From NCBI GenBank assembly GCA_903813345.2, contig CAIIXF020000004.1, forward strand, positions 17,655,513 to 17,719,512: DNA of 64,000 bases, read 5' to 3'. Positions 21,668 to 34,717 of the stretch are shown here, one piece after another. Below the pieces are notes generated by a model that was not told the origin of the DNA, searched no databases, and saw only the letters and a list, made by a program, of their open reading frames with translations. The stretch is from Owenia fusiformis (lineage: Eukaryota; Annelida; Polychaeta; Sabellida; Oweniidae). The stretch's first letter is position 1, and each line of letters begins with the position of its first letter. A program made the position numbers and the translations under genes.

Positions 21668-24600
21668 ATGCAGAACATCATAAATTCTGTCAAGGGGACA
21701 GCTCTTGGTGTTGCAGAATACTTGACTCCTGTTTTGAAGGTAAATTTTTAGTTTATGTTTGAAAATCAAACAACCTGAGCTTGAGGCAACTTCCTGATGG
21801 AGTCAGTCAGTCAGACTGTCTGTCACAGTGATGCTCTGTCATGGCTGTCAAGTGTCATGCAAGAAACCAAAGTGATATTGAACTTCCCTGCTGATTGCCC
21901 TGGAATTTTTTCTCAAGTGGGTGCAAAATTCTCATTTTCGCAAATTCAGACCAAAATTTGTCAAAAATAGGTCCACTTTTCATGATTCTGCTCATTTTCA
22001 AGTTGGTGCAAATAGATTTTGAGGTGGGTGCAAGCCTGTTTTAAAAATTTCAGGTGATTGCTGGGCCCACTTGCCTTAGAGTTATCGTATCCTACCGACC
22101 ACTTTAGATTATGGTTGTACGCCCGATTCATTGGTAAGCCTGTCTTTCTACAATGTCGAAGAGATTTTAGTTTTTACATCGGAAATATGTCAGCAATTTT
22201 CAAAATGTCGGAAGGGGAATTCCCCAGGGATTTCCCTTATGACTGGTGCATGCCGGGAACTGAATGGAGGAATTTGACGGTTGAAATAAGTTAAATATTA
22301 CACGCAAATATTGCTATCAAAAACGAAAATATCTATGTTCTGCCGATAAACCCATACAGTTGGCGATCTAACAACATAAAAAGAATTCTAAAATACTCTG
22401 GAATGTATCGAGGTAGGTCATTTAATAGTGCAATGCGTAGTTCATTCTCCGACATTGTAGAAAGACAGGCTTACCAATGAATCGGGCGTACGACCACAAT
22501 CTAAAGGGGTCGTAGGATGCGATAACCTAAGAGTTGGGGAGATCACTTACGCCTCTGAGCTAGCTTTAAACCAACCAGATCAATAATTATGTTAACTGAT
22601 ATCTTGGTTCAAAAAATGTTTGAAATCCAGCATGGTTTTGTCATTTCCTGTTTTGTCATTTTCTGTTAAGTATCATGAGACCTTTATCCATTTAGACTCA
22701 GACTCAGAGGTTACTTTATAACTAAAAACACACACATGCTCTCTCATTCTTTTCGCCTTTGGGGGATACATGTATTTTAGTATTTATTCACATGTATACA
22801 ATAAGGTACTTAAGATACTATGATATTGCCCATTTTCTTAACATTATTGCCAAATGGTGACATTTATCAATATACAATGTATGTATATGCATGAACCAGT
22901 TTGTAATAATCATTACACTTCTTGGGCGAATTCTTATCAATTTTATTATTAAAGTGATATTCCTTGCCAGACCATCTCTCTCCTTATATGTTAGCTACCA
23001 ATTTTGACTATATAAAAAAGTTTCCAGTGTTTTGCTAAATTAGCCTAACCATCGCGTAAGCAGGCGTCACCGTACAGCGTCAAAAAATACAGTAGTACAG
23101 TTTTCTGTACGGTGACGAAAATTAACTGAGTTGAAGCAAAAACTATAATGAGGGTTTTAAATAGATTAATTCTATGAAAATAAATACAATTTCGGGTGTA
23201 ATAAAAACAGCATTCTCTTAGGAATGGTTTTAACTTTCTAATTATGATAAAAGTTTTTCGAGCACTGCTCAGATTTTTTCTGACTGGATTGGCCCACATA
23301 ATCGACTCGAGGGAAAATGTTGTTTTTTCACTTTTTGTTTGGTTATTATTTTCCCTGTCGTCTGAGAGTATGGATTATTTTTATGAGAATATGTATTGGT
23401 TATCAACACATTTTAGAACAGATGAATATTCGGCAAATAATCATTCAGTGTATTTATTTAAAAAAGATCAGAACTATACGGTGACGCATCAGCTGTATGG
23501 TGACGATTCCTTAGATTTTATGAAGTGCTCTAAGCTTACTGTTCGAACAAGAGGTAAAGAAGCGTCAGATCTACATGTACATTATCACTGGTAAGTATCA
23601 AGCGAAGGTTACAGCCGTCACCTTTGCATTTAAGATGGCGGACAGGAATTATTAATTTCGATATTTTTAGTTTTCATGGAATTAACTATTTGAAAGTTGA
23701 CGTAATGCTTTGGTATCATTTGAACTAAACCAGGCTTTTCTCATATGACTAACAAAGATAGCCTACACAGCCATCTTTACCCCATGCAAGATATTGCATC
23801 TTTCACTTCTAAAAAGTCACGCGTGCAAGATGAGATTTACTTGTGACATCCCTTGTTTTAAAACATAAATAACATAGCAACAAGAGAGTTTTTGATTTCA
23901 TGATCTTTACCGTATCATACATTTCCAGTAACCTTCCATTAAGCGGTGGAAGATATCGTTGAACTGTAGCGCCCATGCACTATATATGAACAAATGATCA
24001 TACTCCAGAGTTTCCATTTCATACAATCTTAGTCTCATTTAGTTCATCAAAGCATAGCATCACCATACAGCTGGTGCGTCACTGTACAAATTTGATCTTT
24101 TTTAAATATACATAATGAATGGTTGTTTGCTGAATTTTCGCCCGTTCTAAAATGTGTAGTCAACAAATACATATTCTCATAATAATAATCCATACTTTCA
24201 GACGGCAGGGAAAATAATAACCAAACGAAATGTGAAAAAACAACCTTTTTTCACTTGGGTCGATTATGTGGGCCGATTCACTCAGAAAAAATCCGAACAG
24301 TGCTCGTAAAACGTTTATCATAATCAGAAAGTTAAAACCATTTCTAAGAGAATGCTGTTTTTATTTCACATGAAATCGTATTTGTTTTCATCAAATTAGT
24401 ATTTTTAAACCCATGTCATAGTTTTGCTTCAAAGCAGTTAATTTGCGTTACCATACAGAAAACTGTACTCCGCTATTTTTTGACGCTGTATGGTGACGCC
24501 TGCTTACGCGATGGTAAGGCGTGAAATATGGAAAGTAATATGTATAGGATAATAGCTGTCATATCAGGAAAGTCCCTTAAACTCAGGAAACAAGGGCTTG

Positions 24601-27600
24601 ATGAAAGTCTTAATTAGGCATTGTGCCCATTGTCCTGTCTTATTATTAGTGAGCATATTATTTCAAGACATAACATGGTTACAGGACTGCATCTTTTCAT
24701 ATATTACAGGACTCTGTCTTATATATTTTAGGAATCCAAATTCAGAGAGACAGGAGTTATAACACCAGAAGAGGTGAGTCTTTTCTGATTTTAATTAATT
24801 TAAAGTATATTTCAAGTGCAGTACTATTTTATTGAAGCTTGTAGAAATATACAATTATTGATTTCAAAGAATACAAAGAATACAATACAATAATACATGT
24901 GTAAGTGGCTGTACTTTGAGCATTATTAGCCACGTTGTGATCTATGAAAATTGAAAATCTATGTGTAACTAGTAAGTGGATGATGCATCCACTTGAGGTT
25001 TTTAAGGGCCTTGGAACCTTTATACATACCCCATTGTGATTTTTACTTGAAAAGGCTAGTAAGCATTTGAAACAGGCATAATTTGTGACAGTTTTGGGCA
25101 TCTATCCCATCCCACTTACAATGCATTCTAAGATGATGCATTGAATCATAATAAATAATTTTTGACTCTCTGATTAAGTTTGCTATAATTGTTTTTTAGT
25201 TTGTGGCTGCTGGAGAGAATATAGTTCACCATTGTCCAACTTGGCAGTGGGCGAGTGGAGATGAGTCTAAAATAAAACCATATCTACCTAAAGACAAACA
25301 ATTTCTCATCACTAGAAATGGTAAGTACAGTAAAATCTCTAAAGTGGATCACCTCTGTACGTGAACCTGGCCTCCATAAGTGGAACACTTCAGAGTCCGC
25401 ATACATATTGACTTAATTTAAAATGATAAGTGAAAGAGCTCCCAAATTGAACAAAATATTGGTGCATGAAATTTTTCAAAGGATGTGCCTTCATCTGAAA
25501 AATTAAACATCTGTGTCATGTGCCATTTTTTTAAATTAGGGGGGGGGGGGAATAATCCCAGGATTCAAAGACATAAGTCTATAATTTAAATCTGTATTGA
25601 GAAGACATCTTTACTGATTAGTCAAATTGACAGACAAACAATGGTGTCTGTAACAAATGGCGGGTTGTGACATTTTGCATGTTAATGCTTAATTTTTATC
25701 TTGTACAATAGATTAGAACAGTGCCTGGTCACCATTTTTAAAAATGTATTGCCAACAGACAATTGACCTAAAATGGCCTAATTCAGTTACTGAGATTTCC
25801 TAGTTTGTTTTGTATTGACTTAATAATGTTGTACCAACCTTGTTTAAAGTAATTCTTTTTCCTTGTAGTTCCCTGTTATAAACGTGTAAAAGCCTTGGAT
25901 AACCAAAAGGAAGAATATGAAAAGGTGATTGAGGAAGATGAGGATGGTGGTTGGGTAGATACGCATCACTACGCTGAACCCTCAGTTACACAAGCCCAAG
26001 AGGGGGTGGCTGAAATGACATTAGACTCAAAGGTATGTACATATAGTGTTTTGGAACATTCAGTTACACAATAAGTCAAATAATTTCCTGTCCAGTCAGA
26101 ACTCATTTTCTGAGCTAATCCTGTTCATGAAGCTGTGTTATAGTTTAATGATTCAAAAAAAATGCAATGTATTAGACTAAAATATGTTATAAATTGTCTA
26201 TAAATGCAATGTATGTCAGTTTCCAGCTAATAGGAGCACACAACCTGTAACCTGAAGTCAATATCCAGATAGATAGTATTCAAATGGTTCTCATTATATG
26301 CTAATACTACTTTCCAGGGCGCATCAAGCCGTGTAGCTGATGATGACAATGACGATGATGATGATGATGATGACGAGGAAGCTGAAGACATGGAAGCTTT
26401 TGAAGAGAGTGGGATGTTGGAGGAAGACAATGTAAGTCTACTTGAGTTTATTGGTGAAGCTGTGATGATCATGCTTGAGAACTTTGGTGAGATCACTATG
26501 GCTGTATCTGAGTGGTGAGGTCACAATATTTATGTTTGGTTACACTGGTAAGTCACAGTGGTCATGTTTGAGTACATTGGTGAGGTTAGAATGGCCGTGT
26601 TTGAGAACATGGTTAGGTTACAATATTAAAGGTGCAATAATAAATGCAGAGGGGTCATTCAACAACGATCATGGACCAGTGTCAAAAAATATTTAAGTTT
26701 GGATATTTCATCAAGACTAACATCTATTTTTATTATCTACAAAGAAACCCCCTAGATAAACATTATATTAGCTGATATTCCTCTTGAAACATGGTGGATC
26801 TTAAAAATATAAAAGTGGAAGTCCCCTTTTTGAAGCTTTGAACTAAATTTACACTTCTTAATGCTAAAATTGATAATTTATCCATACATTTTAAGAAAAT
26901 AGGAATGTCAAAGAAGATGTTAAACCAAATGTTGCCTTGATAGCTCAGAAAAAATGAAAAAACTTTCCTATTTTCTCTTTCTCTACAGTCCTTATTGCCC
27001 CTTTAATTAGAACAGAAAAAAGGAAGAAATACAGATATCTAACAATCTACATGACATATTTCTTTCAAATATTGTTTCAGTTTTGCTGTTCAGATATTCT
27101 ATTGCACCATATTATTCACTTTTGTATGTCATTATTGCAGAATTTCAATTGTACACTGTTTCTTACTTTCAGGCAACATTAGACACCAAAAAGGTTACAA
27201 AGGAGGACTCTGACACTGCAGTAGGTGGAGACACAGGGGTCCTGGCTACAAGAACTTATGATTTGAACATCACATATGACAAATATTACCAAACACCAAG
27301 ACTTTGGCTCTATGGATATGATGAGGTGAGATCCTTAAAAATAATCTGGTGGAAATACTGTAAAACATACTGTATTCACGAGAGCAATTTCCATGGACTT
27401 GTACATTTGTCATGTATTTTATGTTTTCATGATTTTTGCAACAGCGTCAATTTATATCATGTGTTCAAGTAAAATCTGCGGTATACTGAATTAACGATTT
27501 TACACACTTACGCAAATTCAAGATATCTGTAAATTTAATGTGAAATACAGTATTTTGGATGCAAAAATAGGGAAGTAAGCATGCATTGAAGTAAACTATC

Positions 27601-28456
27601 AGGCCTGTAGCCAGCTTTTCCCAAGGGAGGTTCTCTTTTCATAAATTCCAGGAGGTTCACATTAGAAAAATTTTGCCCAAAATCACTTGAAAAGTACTTG
27701 AAATGATGTAAAACTGCAAGATTTTGATAGAATTTTTTGGCCAGGAGAAGTTCGCTTGAACCTCTGAGCCGCCCCCCCCCCCCCTCTGTCTACAGGCCTG
27801 ACTGTGCTATCCTATCAAAGCATGTAGATAATTCTAAATATTGTGCAAAATTGCAGAGCAATGAGTCAGTACATTCAAATGCAAGAAATAATGCATTTTT
27901 ATGACATATTGTTTAGGATTGTAAGGGTTTATTTTCTTCTTGTTATACAGAACAGAAAGCCCCTCACTGTGGACCAGATGTACGCAGACTTCAGCCAGGA
28001 CCATGCTAAGAAAACTGTCACAATGGAGCATCACCCCCATTTACCTGGGCCCCCTATGGCATCAGTCCATCCTTGCAAGTAAGTGTCCCCTCGTCCCCAT
28101 CTACCTGGGGCCCCTATAATATCAGTTCACCTTATGACACGGGAGATAACTGTACAGACAGTTGCTTGACAATTGAATTTGCACATACATGAATTTAAAG
28201 AGATCTTCAACTTTTGAAAAGCTTGTTTACAACATGTGCATTTTTATTTTTCTCATAATTTTTATTTGATGATTTTTTAATAATATGCTGAATGTGATAT
28301 TTCAGACACGCTGATGTTATGAAAAAGATCATAGAGACAGTGGCCGAGGGAGGGGGAGAACTGAGAGTGCACATGTACCTAATGATATTTCTCAAGTTTG
28401 TCCAAGCCATCATTCCAACTATAGAGTATGACTACACGCAACATTTTACAATGTAG
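21668..28456 (+). CDS. ATG3: ATG3, E2-like enzyme for Atg8/LC3 lipidation (complete, 8 exons)
   Basis: Coding exons: 21668-21739, 24732-24773, 25200-25320, 25869-26032, 26318-26431, 27173-27325, 27951-28078, 28306-28456; all junctions are GT/AG and phases match. The product is 314 aa, the same length as human ATG3. It has the N-terminal amphipathic segment ([19 protein letters not shown]), HHCPTWQW, the flexible acidic region rich in aspartate (exon 5), and the E2-like core with [19 protein letters not shown]. The HPC motif places the catalytic cysteine at 264. ATG3 takes Atg8/LC3/GABARAP from ATG7 and conjugates it to phosphatidylethanolamine on the forming autophagosome. The C-terminal FTM ending is as in other animals. 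Intron 1 holds two transposons and intron 6 one. The gene looks intact and functional. Confidence 0.97.
22062..22543. mobile_element. ~480 bp inverted-repeat element in ATG3 intron 1
   Basis: Arms of about 100 bases are inverted copies, sharing GCCCGATTCATTGGTAAGCC and TGTCTTTCTACAATGTCG. The centre has no coding potential. The outermost ~15 bases differ between ends, so exact borders and target-site duplication are uncertain. Confidence 0.75.
23049..24514. mobile_element. 1,466 bp PIF/Harbinger-like element with long inverted repeats
   Basis: Ends are inverted copies starting CCATCGCGTAAGCAGGCGTC and flanked by TAA on both sides (23046-23048 and 24515-24517), a three-base TWA-type duplication typical of PIF/Harbinger. 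The arms extend about 370 bases, and a second inverted pair with CAGCTG and GGTGACG lies further in (around 23480 and 24060-24095). There is no transposase, so it is a large non-autonomous element within ATG3 intron 1. Confidence 0.75.
25328..25410. repeat. Single-ended fragment of the CAGTAAAACCT element family
   Basis: CAGTAAAATCTCTAAAGTGG followed by CCATAAGTGGAACACTTC in ATG3 intron 3 matches the left part of the 34164-34317 element. No partner end is found. A poly-G run of about 10 follows near 25541. The rest of the intron (to 25868) shows nothing else. Confidence 0.5.
26440..26630. repeat. ~35 bp tandem repeat in ATG3 intron 5
   Basis: About five imperfect units built on GGTGAGGT-A-AATGG and GTTTGAGAACATT. 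Several carry GGTGAG, a 5' splice-site-like hexamer, just downstream of the real donor of exon 5. The remainder of intron 5 (to 27172) shows no other feature. Confidence 0.6.
27600..27800. mobile_element. ~200 bp MITE with CAGGCCTGTAG ends (copy 1)
   Basis: Inverted ends CAGGCCTGTAG at 27600 and CTACAGGCCTG at 27790-27800, a poly-C run before the right end, and an interior related to the 44268-44474 copy. Flanking ACTAT and ACTGT differ at one of five bases, consistent with an old 5 bp target-site duplication. It lies in ATG3 intron 6. Confidence 0.7.
28030..28135. repeat. Tandem copy of the ATG3 exon 7 3' edge in intron 7
   Basis: The exon segment with CCCCCATTTACCTGGG...CATCAGTCCATCC recurs 60 bases later, beyond the donor, as TCCCCATCTACCTGGG...TATCAGTTCACC. 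The repeat crosses the exon-intron junction; the copied donor position is not a good splice site. Confidence 0.75.
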
Positions 28457-29844
28457 GATAACCCAGAAGAAACTTAGTACCATGATGGTCATGCGATTGT
28501 AGAATACATTATAGAGCAGGCAGAGTGTATGTAAGAGATTTAAGACCTTCTGATCAAAATTTAATTGAATTGAGGACCAGATCAGGCCAGTAGCCGGGGT
28601 GGGGGGGGGGGTTGGGAATTAAAGCAACAGTATGATTGACTCAATGTACAGCCTAAATGCTCATGGTATTTTGTGTAAATTGAATGGGTTAAGCAATCCA
28701 GCTTGACATTTTGCATTTACAATGCATAGGAGATTGAAATCTGTATATCTGTGAAATGTGAAAATATAAATTTAATTCATATGAATGTATAAGGGTTGTA
28801 TATTAAATTTAATGTTAAGATAATAAGAAAAGAAACAAAGGCCAACCCAACTCCTTAAAAAGCATAAAAAACATCTGTGCACATGTGTTTCAACATGAGT
28901 CTCAAAAGTGGTCATATATTTGTTAAAAACCCTGCATGAATGAAGGTATATCTATTGGAAGACTAATGCACTGGTTTTTTTTTGTAATCAGGGGTGATCA
29001 TATATTGTACTGACGTCCCTGAGAGCGTAAAATCTTTTTGTGACTGCTAGACTTAAAAGTTCACCATAGACATGAGTGCAATATTAAATTTTTAGGTAAA
29101 TGTTTTTTTCATTTCTTTTTGTTTGAATGATACCATTTGGCTGTTACTAGACAGCATAGAAGGCAGTGGGCTATTGTGTTTGATTTACTTATTTCCATGG
29201 CAAAAACACAAAATTGACAACTGCAATGATGTCAAATTCATATATCAAAATTAAGGAGAGCAATTTTTGAAAGAGTGGAGTACACACACTGTCAGTTCAT
29301 AGTCAGGAATGAAGAATAGCCCACTGGTGAATATTATTCCATCTACATGAAAATCACAAAACTAGTGATGACTACATCAATTTAATTCAATGTACCATAA
29401 AGCCACGTCTCTCCTCTTTGCAATGATATGTCATTCATTCACATGTGGTAATGGTTGTGTGAAAAATCCTTCCATTTGCACAGTGGGTCAAAATCGGCTC
29501 TGCTCCAAGTTTTAGATATTGCAAAAATCAGTACAAGGGCGAAGTGCCAATGGAAGTTCCCCTGACTTGAATTGTTCTGACTTTTTCTTTTGGAGCTATC
29601 TCAGGAGCATCTGTGCTCACATGTCCTCCACCAGATATTGCAAAACCTCAAGAAATAATTGCCTATGGGCTGCTTTTCTCTGGTTTAACCCACAGATGAC
29701 TCAGGGCTGAACCATGCATGACATGAACAGATGAGCGCATCTTTATGTGTAAGGAAGTGGTGGCAATTTGGAGGTGTTATAGGATGTATTCTTGCAAGAG
29801 TATGAGTATGGAGACTTTACTGTCTATGCCACACCTGTCACACC

Positions 29845-30260
29845 TTCTTCCAATATTGCCCCTATGCCCCTTGTACTGACTTTTGCATTGTTTAAAACTT
29901 AGGTCCGAGCTGAATTTTGCCCCACTTTGCAAAATTAATGATTATTTGGCCAGTCATGACTCCCTTTTAATGAATGATATTCCATTGTAAAGAGGAGTAA
30001 TTTGGCTTTTTGGTACATTGAATGAAAAGGATGCAGTCAGCATTGGTTTTATGTTTTATTCCAATATTGCATCGGACTTTTGCGATGTTTATAACTTGGT
30101 CCAAAGCTAATATTGGCCCACTTTGCAAATGGAATGATTACTCGCCCAACCATGACCAAATATCAATGAATGATATATCATTGTAAAGAGGAGACACGTG
30201 GCTTTATGGTGCATTGAATGAAATCAATGCTGTTATCACTGGTTTTGTGCTGTTCCGAGA
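29845..30260. repeat. Two-copy ~215 bp direct repeat
   Basis: Blocks with GGCCCACTTTGCAAA-type cores, GAATGATAT-CATTGTAAAGAGGAG and GCATTGAATGAAA occur twice in the same orientation (about 29850-30050 and 30060-30260). Confidence 0.6.
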
Positions 30261-31904
30261 TAACAATCTGTTGCGTTTTTTTTGATACGCACCATATATT
30301 GTATATGGTGTGTCATATCATTCATTGAGTTTGGTTTTTATGTACTTTGCAATTACATTCTAGAGTACATGTACATGTATTCTTTTCTTTCCATTACAGC
30401 TTACATAATACTAAATGGGTAAATAGTATATCATTAGTGTTGAACCATATTCCAGTTTGTTTCTAAAAATATGCACTTCAATCATTTTGAAGATCACTGA
30501 TTCAGCAAATGACTAGTGAAAATGAATCTGAAATTCTATGTTTTAGGACTAACATTCAATTGTTTTGTGTAAACCTGGACATGAAGAATGGCTCATTTGA
30601 TTGTTTAAGAGCCCCTTCATTATATTTTTTAAATCTAAACCAAGCGTGTACTTCAATGGTCTTAATACATGGCATGTATACATGTATATTTGCAATTTAG
30701 AGTTTGTAAAGTCATTTATACATGTAATGTTACTGCTGTTATTAAGATTAATTTTGAAACAATGAAACATGAAAAAACCACAAGTTGTATACAATACTTT
30801 CAGTTTGAATATCATTATATTATGAAGGAGGATTGTGTTTGAATTGCACCAAATACATGTAATATTACCAAGTTTAATATGCAGTATTAAATATATATAA
30901 TTGTGTATTTCTAATGTGATAGAAAAATACAAGGAAATATACCAATCAAAATTGATTTTTGTGTTTAAGCAGGTTGTGTAAAGATAGTTTTCAAATATTT
31001 AATTCTATTGAGGTGAATACCTGAGGATATTTTACACGTGTTACTTCATGAATCCTGTAGGAATAGTGGAATATCATCTTGTGAAAGTGTCACCGAAAAG
31101 AGAATTAAATATTTGTTTTATTATTCACTGTTATATTCCTCACTCACATTAATGGAATAACAAACTATTGAATTCGAGTGACTTCCTTTGAATAGCACTT
31201 CTTGTACCATTGCGGTGGCCATACATCCCTGAAATCTCTACTCGGTATAGGATAAAGCAATTATGTATGGTCAGTAGTTTTTATGTCATCATCATATTGT
31301 GTTGTCATATTGTTATAGTCTCCAACTTTTTGGTGCTTGGTGGTGATCAATGTCTGTAACAAATGGCAGGTAGTGACATTTTGTATGCCTTGTTAAATTT
31401 TGGCTGCATCTGATTTCTGTACTTAAACATTACAATTTTTATTATTTAAATACTATCCACGTCAGCAATATATTTGTTTCTTGTCCCCATCCATTCAATC
31501 ATTAACATCAACTGTTAAAGTGACGAGAAAAAATTCAGGTATTTCGCTTCAGTGAAGATGAGAATTGCAAATTCGCAAAAGTAAAGCGAGTCCCAAGTTA
31601 CTATATTAAGGAGTGGATGAAATTATAAGATTGAAAATAGTAACATTCTCAATTTCTAAAGTCATTCCCAAAGTAAGTCACCTAAATAAAAATGTTGACT
31701 AATAAGTGATTTTTACATTTAATTATTTTATTGTATATAAGCAATATAGAGTACAAGTACATGCAACATGTAAATAAGATTACATCTGTTAAATATGGGA
31801 GTGCAAAAGTCCAACAGTGTGTAGAACAGGCCCTTCATTTACACTTAAAACAAACCTCTATAAGTGGAACACCTCCCAAGTAGAACACTACTTCTTATAG
31901 CACA

Positions 31905-32825
31905 GGTTTTTGTAACAAAATGATGGACGCAACCCAAAGAAATCGCGATATCTTGGAAAATACTAATCCAATTATGTTCATATTTTCAGGAAAGAAAGAA
32001 GAGACGGTGTATGTATAGCCCCTGTTGTTAGCTAGTTGTAAAACATGATGTCTTGGACACTTGCTCAAAAGACAGTTGTACTAGCAAAATACGAAAAACG
32101 TGAATGGAAAATAACTATATCTGGGAAAATACTAATTCAATTATGTTTATTTTTCAGGAAAAGAAAGAAGAGACTGTGTATGTATAGCTCCTGTTGTCAG
32201 TAAGTTGTAAAACATGATGCCTTGGACACCTGCTCAAATGACAGTTGTACTTGGAAAATATGAAAATGCAGTCAGAGGTGACTGCCACAGCAATAAAACC
32301 AAATAACTTTCTAAACATGGTGTTTTGGCACTTCAGATTTGGCACAAATTATCCTCATTCAATGTGTGCTGAATTTGTGGAGTTTCATCAAAATCACTCC
32401 AGGGACTTTATAGTCATGGTCAAAATGCCTTCTTAAAGTCCCTGAACCAGGGCGTTTGACTGCGATTTGAAAGCATTTCAACCATGACAGTGAAGTCCCT
32501 GAAGTGACTTTGATTTCACTCTACAGATTTATCATACAGTGAATGAAGATGGTTTGTGCCAAATTTAAAGAGCCAAAACACTATGGTTAGGAAGTTATTT
32601 AAATTTTTTGCGGTTCCAGTCACCCCTGACTGTGTTTTTCGCATTTTGCAAGTACAACTGTCTTTTGAGCAGGTGCCCAAGGCATCATGTTTTACAACTA
32701 ACCACTGACAGGAGCTATACATACACAGTCTCTTCTTTATTTCCTGAAAATATGAACATAATAGAACCAGTATTTTTCAAGATATAGCAATTTCTTTGGG
32801 TTGCATTTTTTTTGAACACCCTGTA
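31905..32825. mobile_element. ~920 bp mariner-like inverted-repeat element
   Basis: The two halves are inverted copies over roughly 400 bases each, sharing CAACCCAAAGAAAT, CAGGAAA-AAAGAAGAGAC, AAAACATGATG and a later GGCAC-AATT-T-CATTC block. The right end GGGTGTTCAAAAAAAATGCA (reverse complement at 32800-32825) resembles mariner-type ends. The left half also carries an internal direct duplication (31930-32080 and 32105-32240). No transposase frame. Confidence 0.6.
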
Positions 32826-33605
32826 CACATGAAAGAAAGTACTGTTTATCTCTTGACACAGCCCCAAGGATCTTCTTAAGTAATCTTACTACCCCCACCA
32901 TATAAATATTTAAAGTAAAACTATAAATTAGTGAATAAAATGTATAAATAAAATATTGCAACAGTGTTTTAAAAATAAGCCAACAATACTTGGATATACA
33001 AATAAAATATCCAAGATTCAGAAATAAAGTTCAACTGAGTCCAAGAAAATGTTAAGAGCCTGAATATGAACTTAATTTTGCAGTAAATATTAAAAGTACA
33101 CATTAAATGAATTGTAATTGTGGAGTATGATTAATATGTAAAACAGGCTGTACAATTTGCTCAATAAACCAATGTGGTTCCCCCTTAACCAAAGTGATAA
33201 TCTGAGTGAGGGGGCATCTCAAATGTAACCCTACATATAGTTAACAAAATAAAAGCAGTCATTAGGCCTATATCAATAAGAGCATAAAGCAAATACATTT
33301 GTATTGAAAATAAATTAAATAATATGAGTACATAACATCATTATATAATATACCATGATAACAAACCACTAAATGTACCTCCATCTAATAAATAAAGTTA
33401 AGTGGCATCTATATAATATTTATGCACATTTTAAAAATGAAAATCATTTATTACATTTATATAGAGTTCATTTACATTACATGTACAATATATTTTGGCA
33501 ATTGATGGTCCATTTTAGGCACATTATTACACATTATATTTACAGATAACTATATACCATTTTACAGCCAGTATCGGCTGAGTTCACACACCAGTTGACA
33601 ACTCT

Positions 33606-33910
33606 ATAAGTTATTGAATGATTTTAAGTGCAATACAGGATATATTCTGCTCGGGAAATTCTGTATTGGAACTCAAGTGCCAATATCGAATATAGAATAT
33701 CCAGAGCAGAATATATCCTATATTGCACTTCAAATCATTCTATAACGTTTTTATCGTATGATCTTGGGCGAATACATTTTACTTAGGAGATAATGCCTTG
33801 GAAATATTCTGCATTCTCTGTATTGCTACTGAGAATGTCCCCTCCGTACCAATATTTTCTGTATTGCTACGGAGATGATCAATGGGGACAATCTCAGTAG
33901 CAATACACAT
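33606..33910. repeat. Two adjacent palindromic segments
   Basis: 33609-33652 and 33704-33746 are inverted copies (AGTGCAATA-AGGATATATTCTGCTC type arms). Next to them 33819-33843 and 33884-33909 form a second pair (TGTATTGCTACTGAGA arms). Both look like decayed MITEs. Confidence 0.65.
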
Positions 33911-34163
33911 TGGTACAGCACAAGAACTAAACAATCAGAGGGCTTCATTTTACAGATCATACAATAAAATAAAATATTATTACTGCTCTCGAGTCATCAA
34001 CCTCCAAATGCAGCTGTCCGATCCAGAACTCATCCAATAGTTAAATTAATTGAGCATTAGGAGGATGCTTTTCCATAATACTTAAAAATACTTTGCAACA
34101 TCTTCAATTTATATACATGCATGTTATTTAAGTGCCCTTCTCAAGGGTTTCACTATGACTGTA

Positions 34164-34317
34164 CAGTAAAACCTGTATGGTTGGACACCTTTGTAAGTGG
34201 AACACGTCCTTAAGTGGAACACTTTTCAAAGTCCTGCAGCCTTATTGTTGCATAAATCTCCTAAGTGGAACACCTTTTAGAGATACCTAAGGTGTTCCAC
34301 TTATACAGGTTTTACTG
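34164..34317. mobile_element. 154 bp pogo-like MITE
   Basis: Ends CAGTAAAACCTGTAT and ATACAGGTTTTACTG with flanking TA on both sides. The interior repeats AAGTGGAACAC several times. This is the best-preserved short member of a family seen also near 25328, 31850, 41172, 46693 and 50460. Confidence 0.8.
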
Positions 34318-34717
34318 TACTTCCATACCATTTATTAGTCTTGCTTCAAGACCCTTACCCCCTTATTTACTACAACAACAGTTGTTGAAGTAGGGGAGGG
34401 GGGTCTCGAAGCAAGATGTAACATTATATATTCTCTCATATATCATTTTTAACTGGCCCATTTAATGAGAAGATTAAATAATGAAGTCAGACAAACTGTA
34501 AAACATCAGTACAAGTCAGAGAGACAAAATGGTCAAATGATCAGATTGACCTAACATGTCTTTCAGCAGCATAGATTTCCCTCGTGTTTAAATAGGAGGG
34601 TGTTGCATCCACTTGAAATTGTAATGCATGCTATCACTTTAACATGAGAAACTCATGAGTTTGATGGAGTTATTTTCACCCACTTGGAAAACTCATGGGG
34701 TACCGAATATTGGGATG

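Larger units (their letters stand above)
28457..34717. other. Gene-free region between convergent ATG3 and TRIM genes
   Basis: No supported coding region in about 6.3 kb. It contains a poly-G run near 28600, a two-copy direct repeat (29845-30260), a mariner-like inverted repeat (31905-32825), palindromes (33606-33910) and a pogo-like MITE (34164-34317). The rest (28.6-29.8, 30.3-31.9 and 32.9-33.6 kb) is plain AT-rich DNA with nothing I can name. Confidence 0.6.

Noticed and set aside
23244-23594. 116-codon frame in ATG3 intron 1
   Set aside because: Spans the left arm of an inverted-repeat transposon and the start of its interior; the opposite arm is not coding, and nothing resembles a transposase.
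26227-26496. Minus-strand frame with a long serine run
   Set aside because: Antisense reading of the acidic (GAT-rich) ATG3 exon 5.
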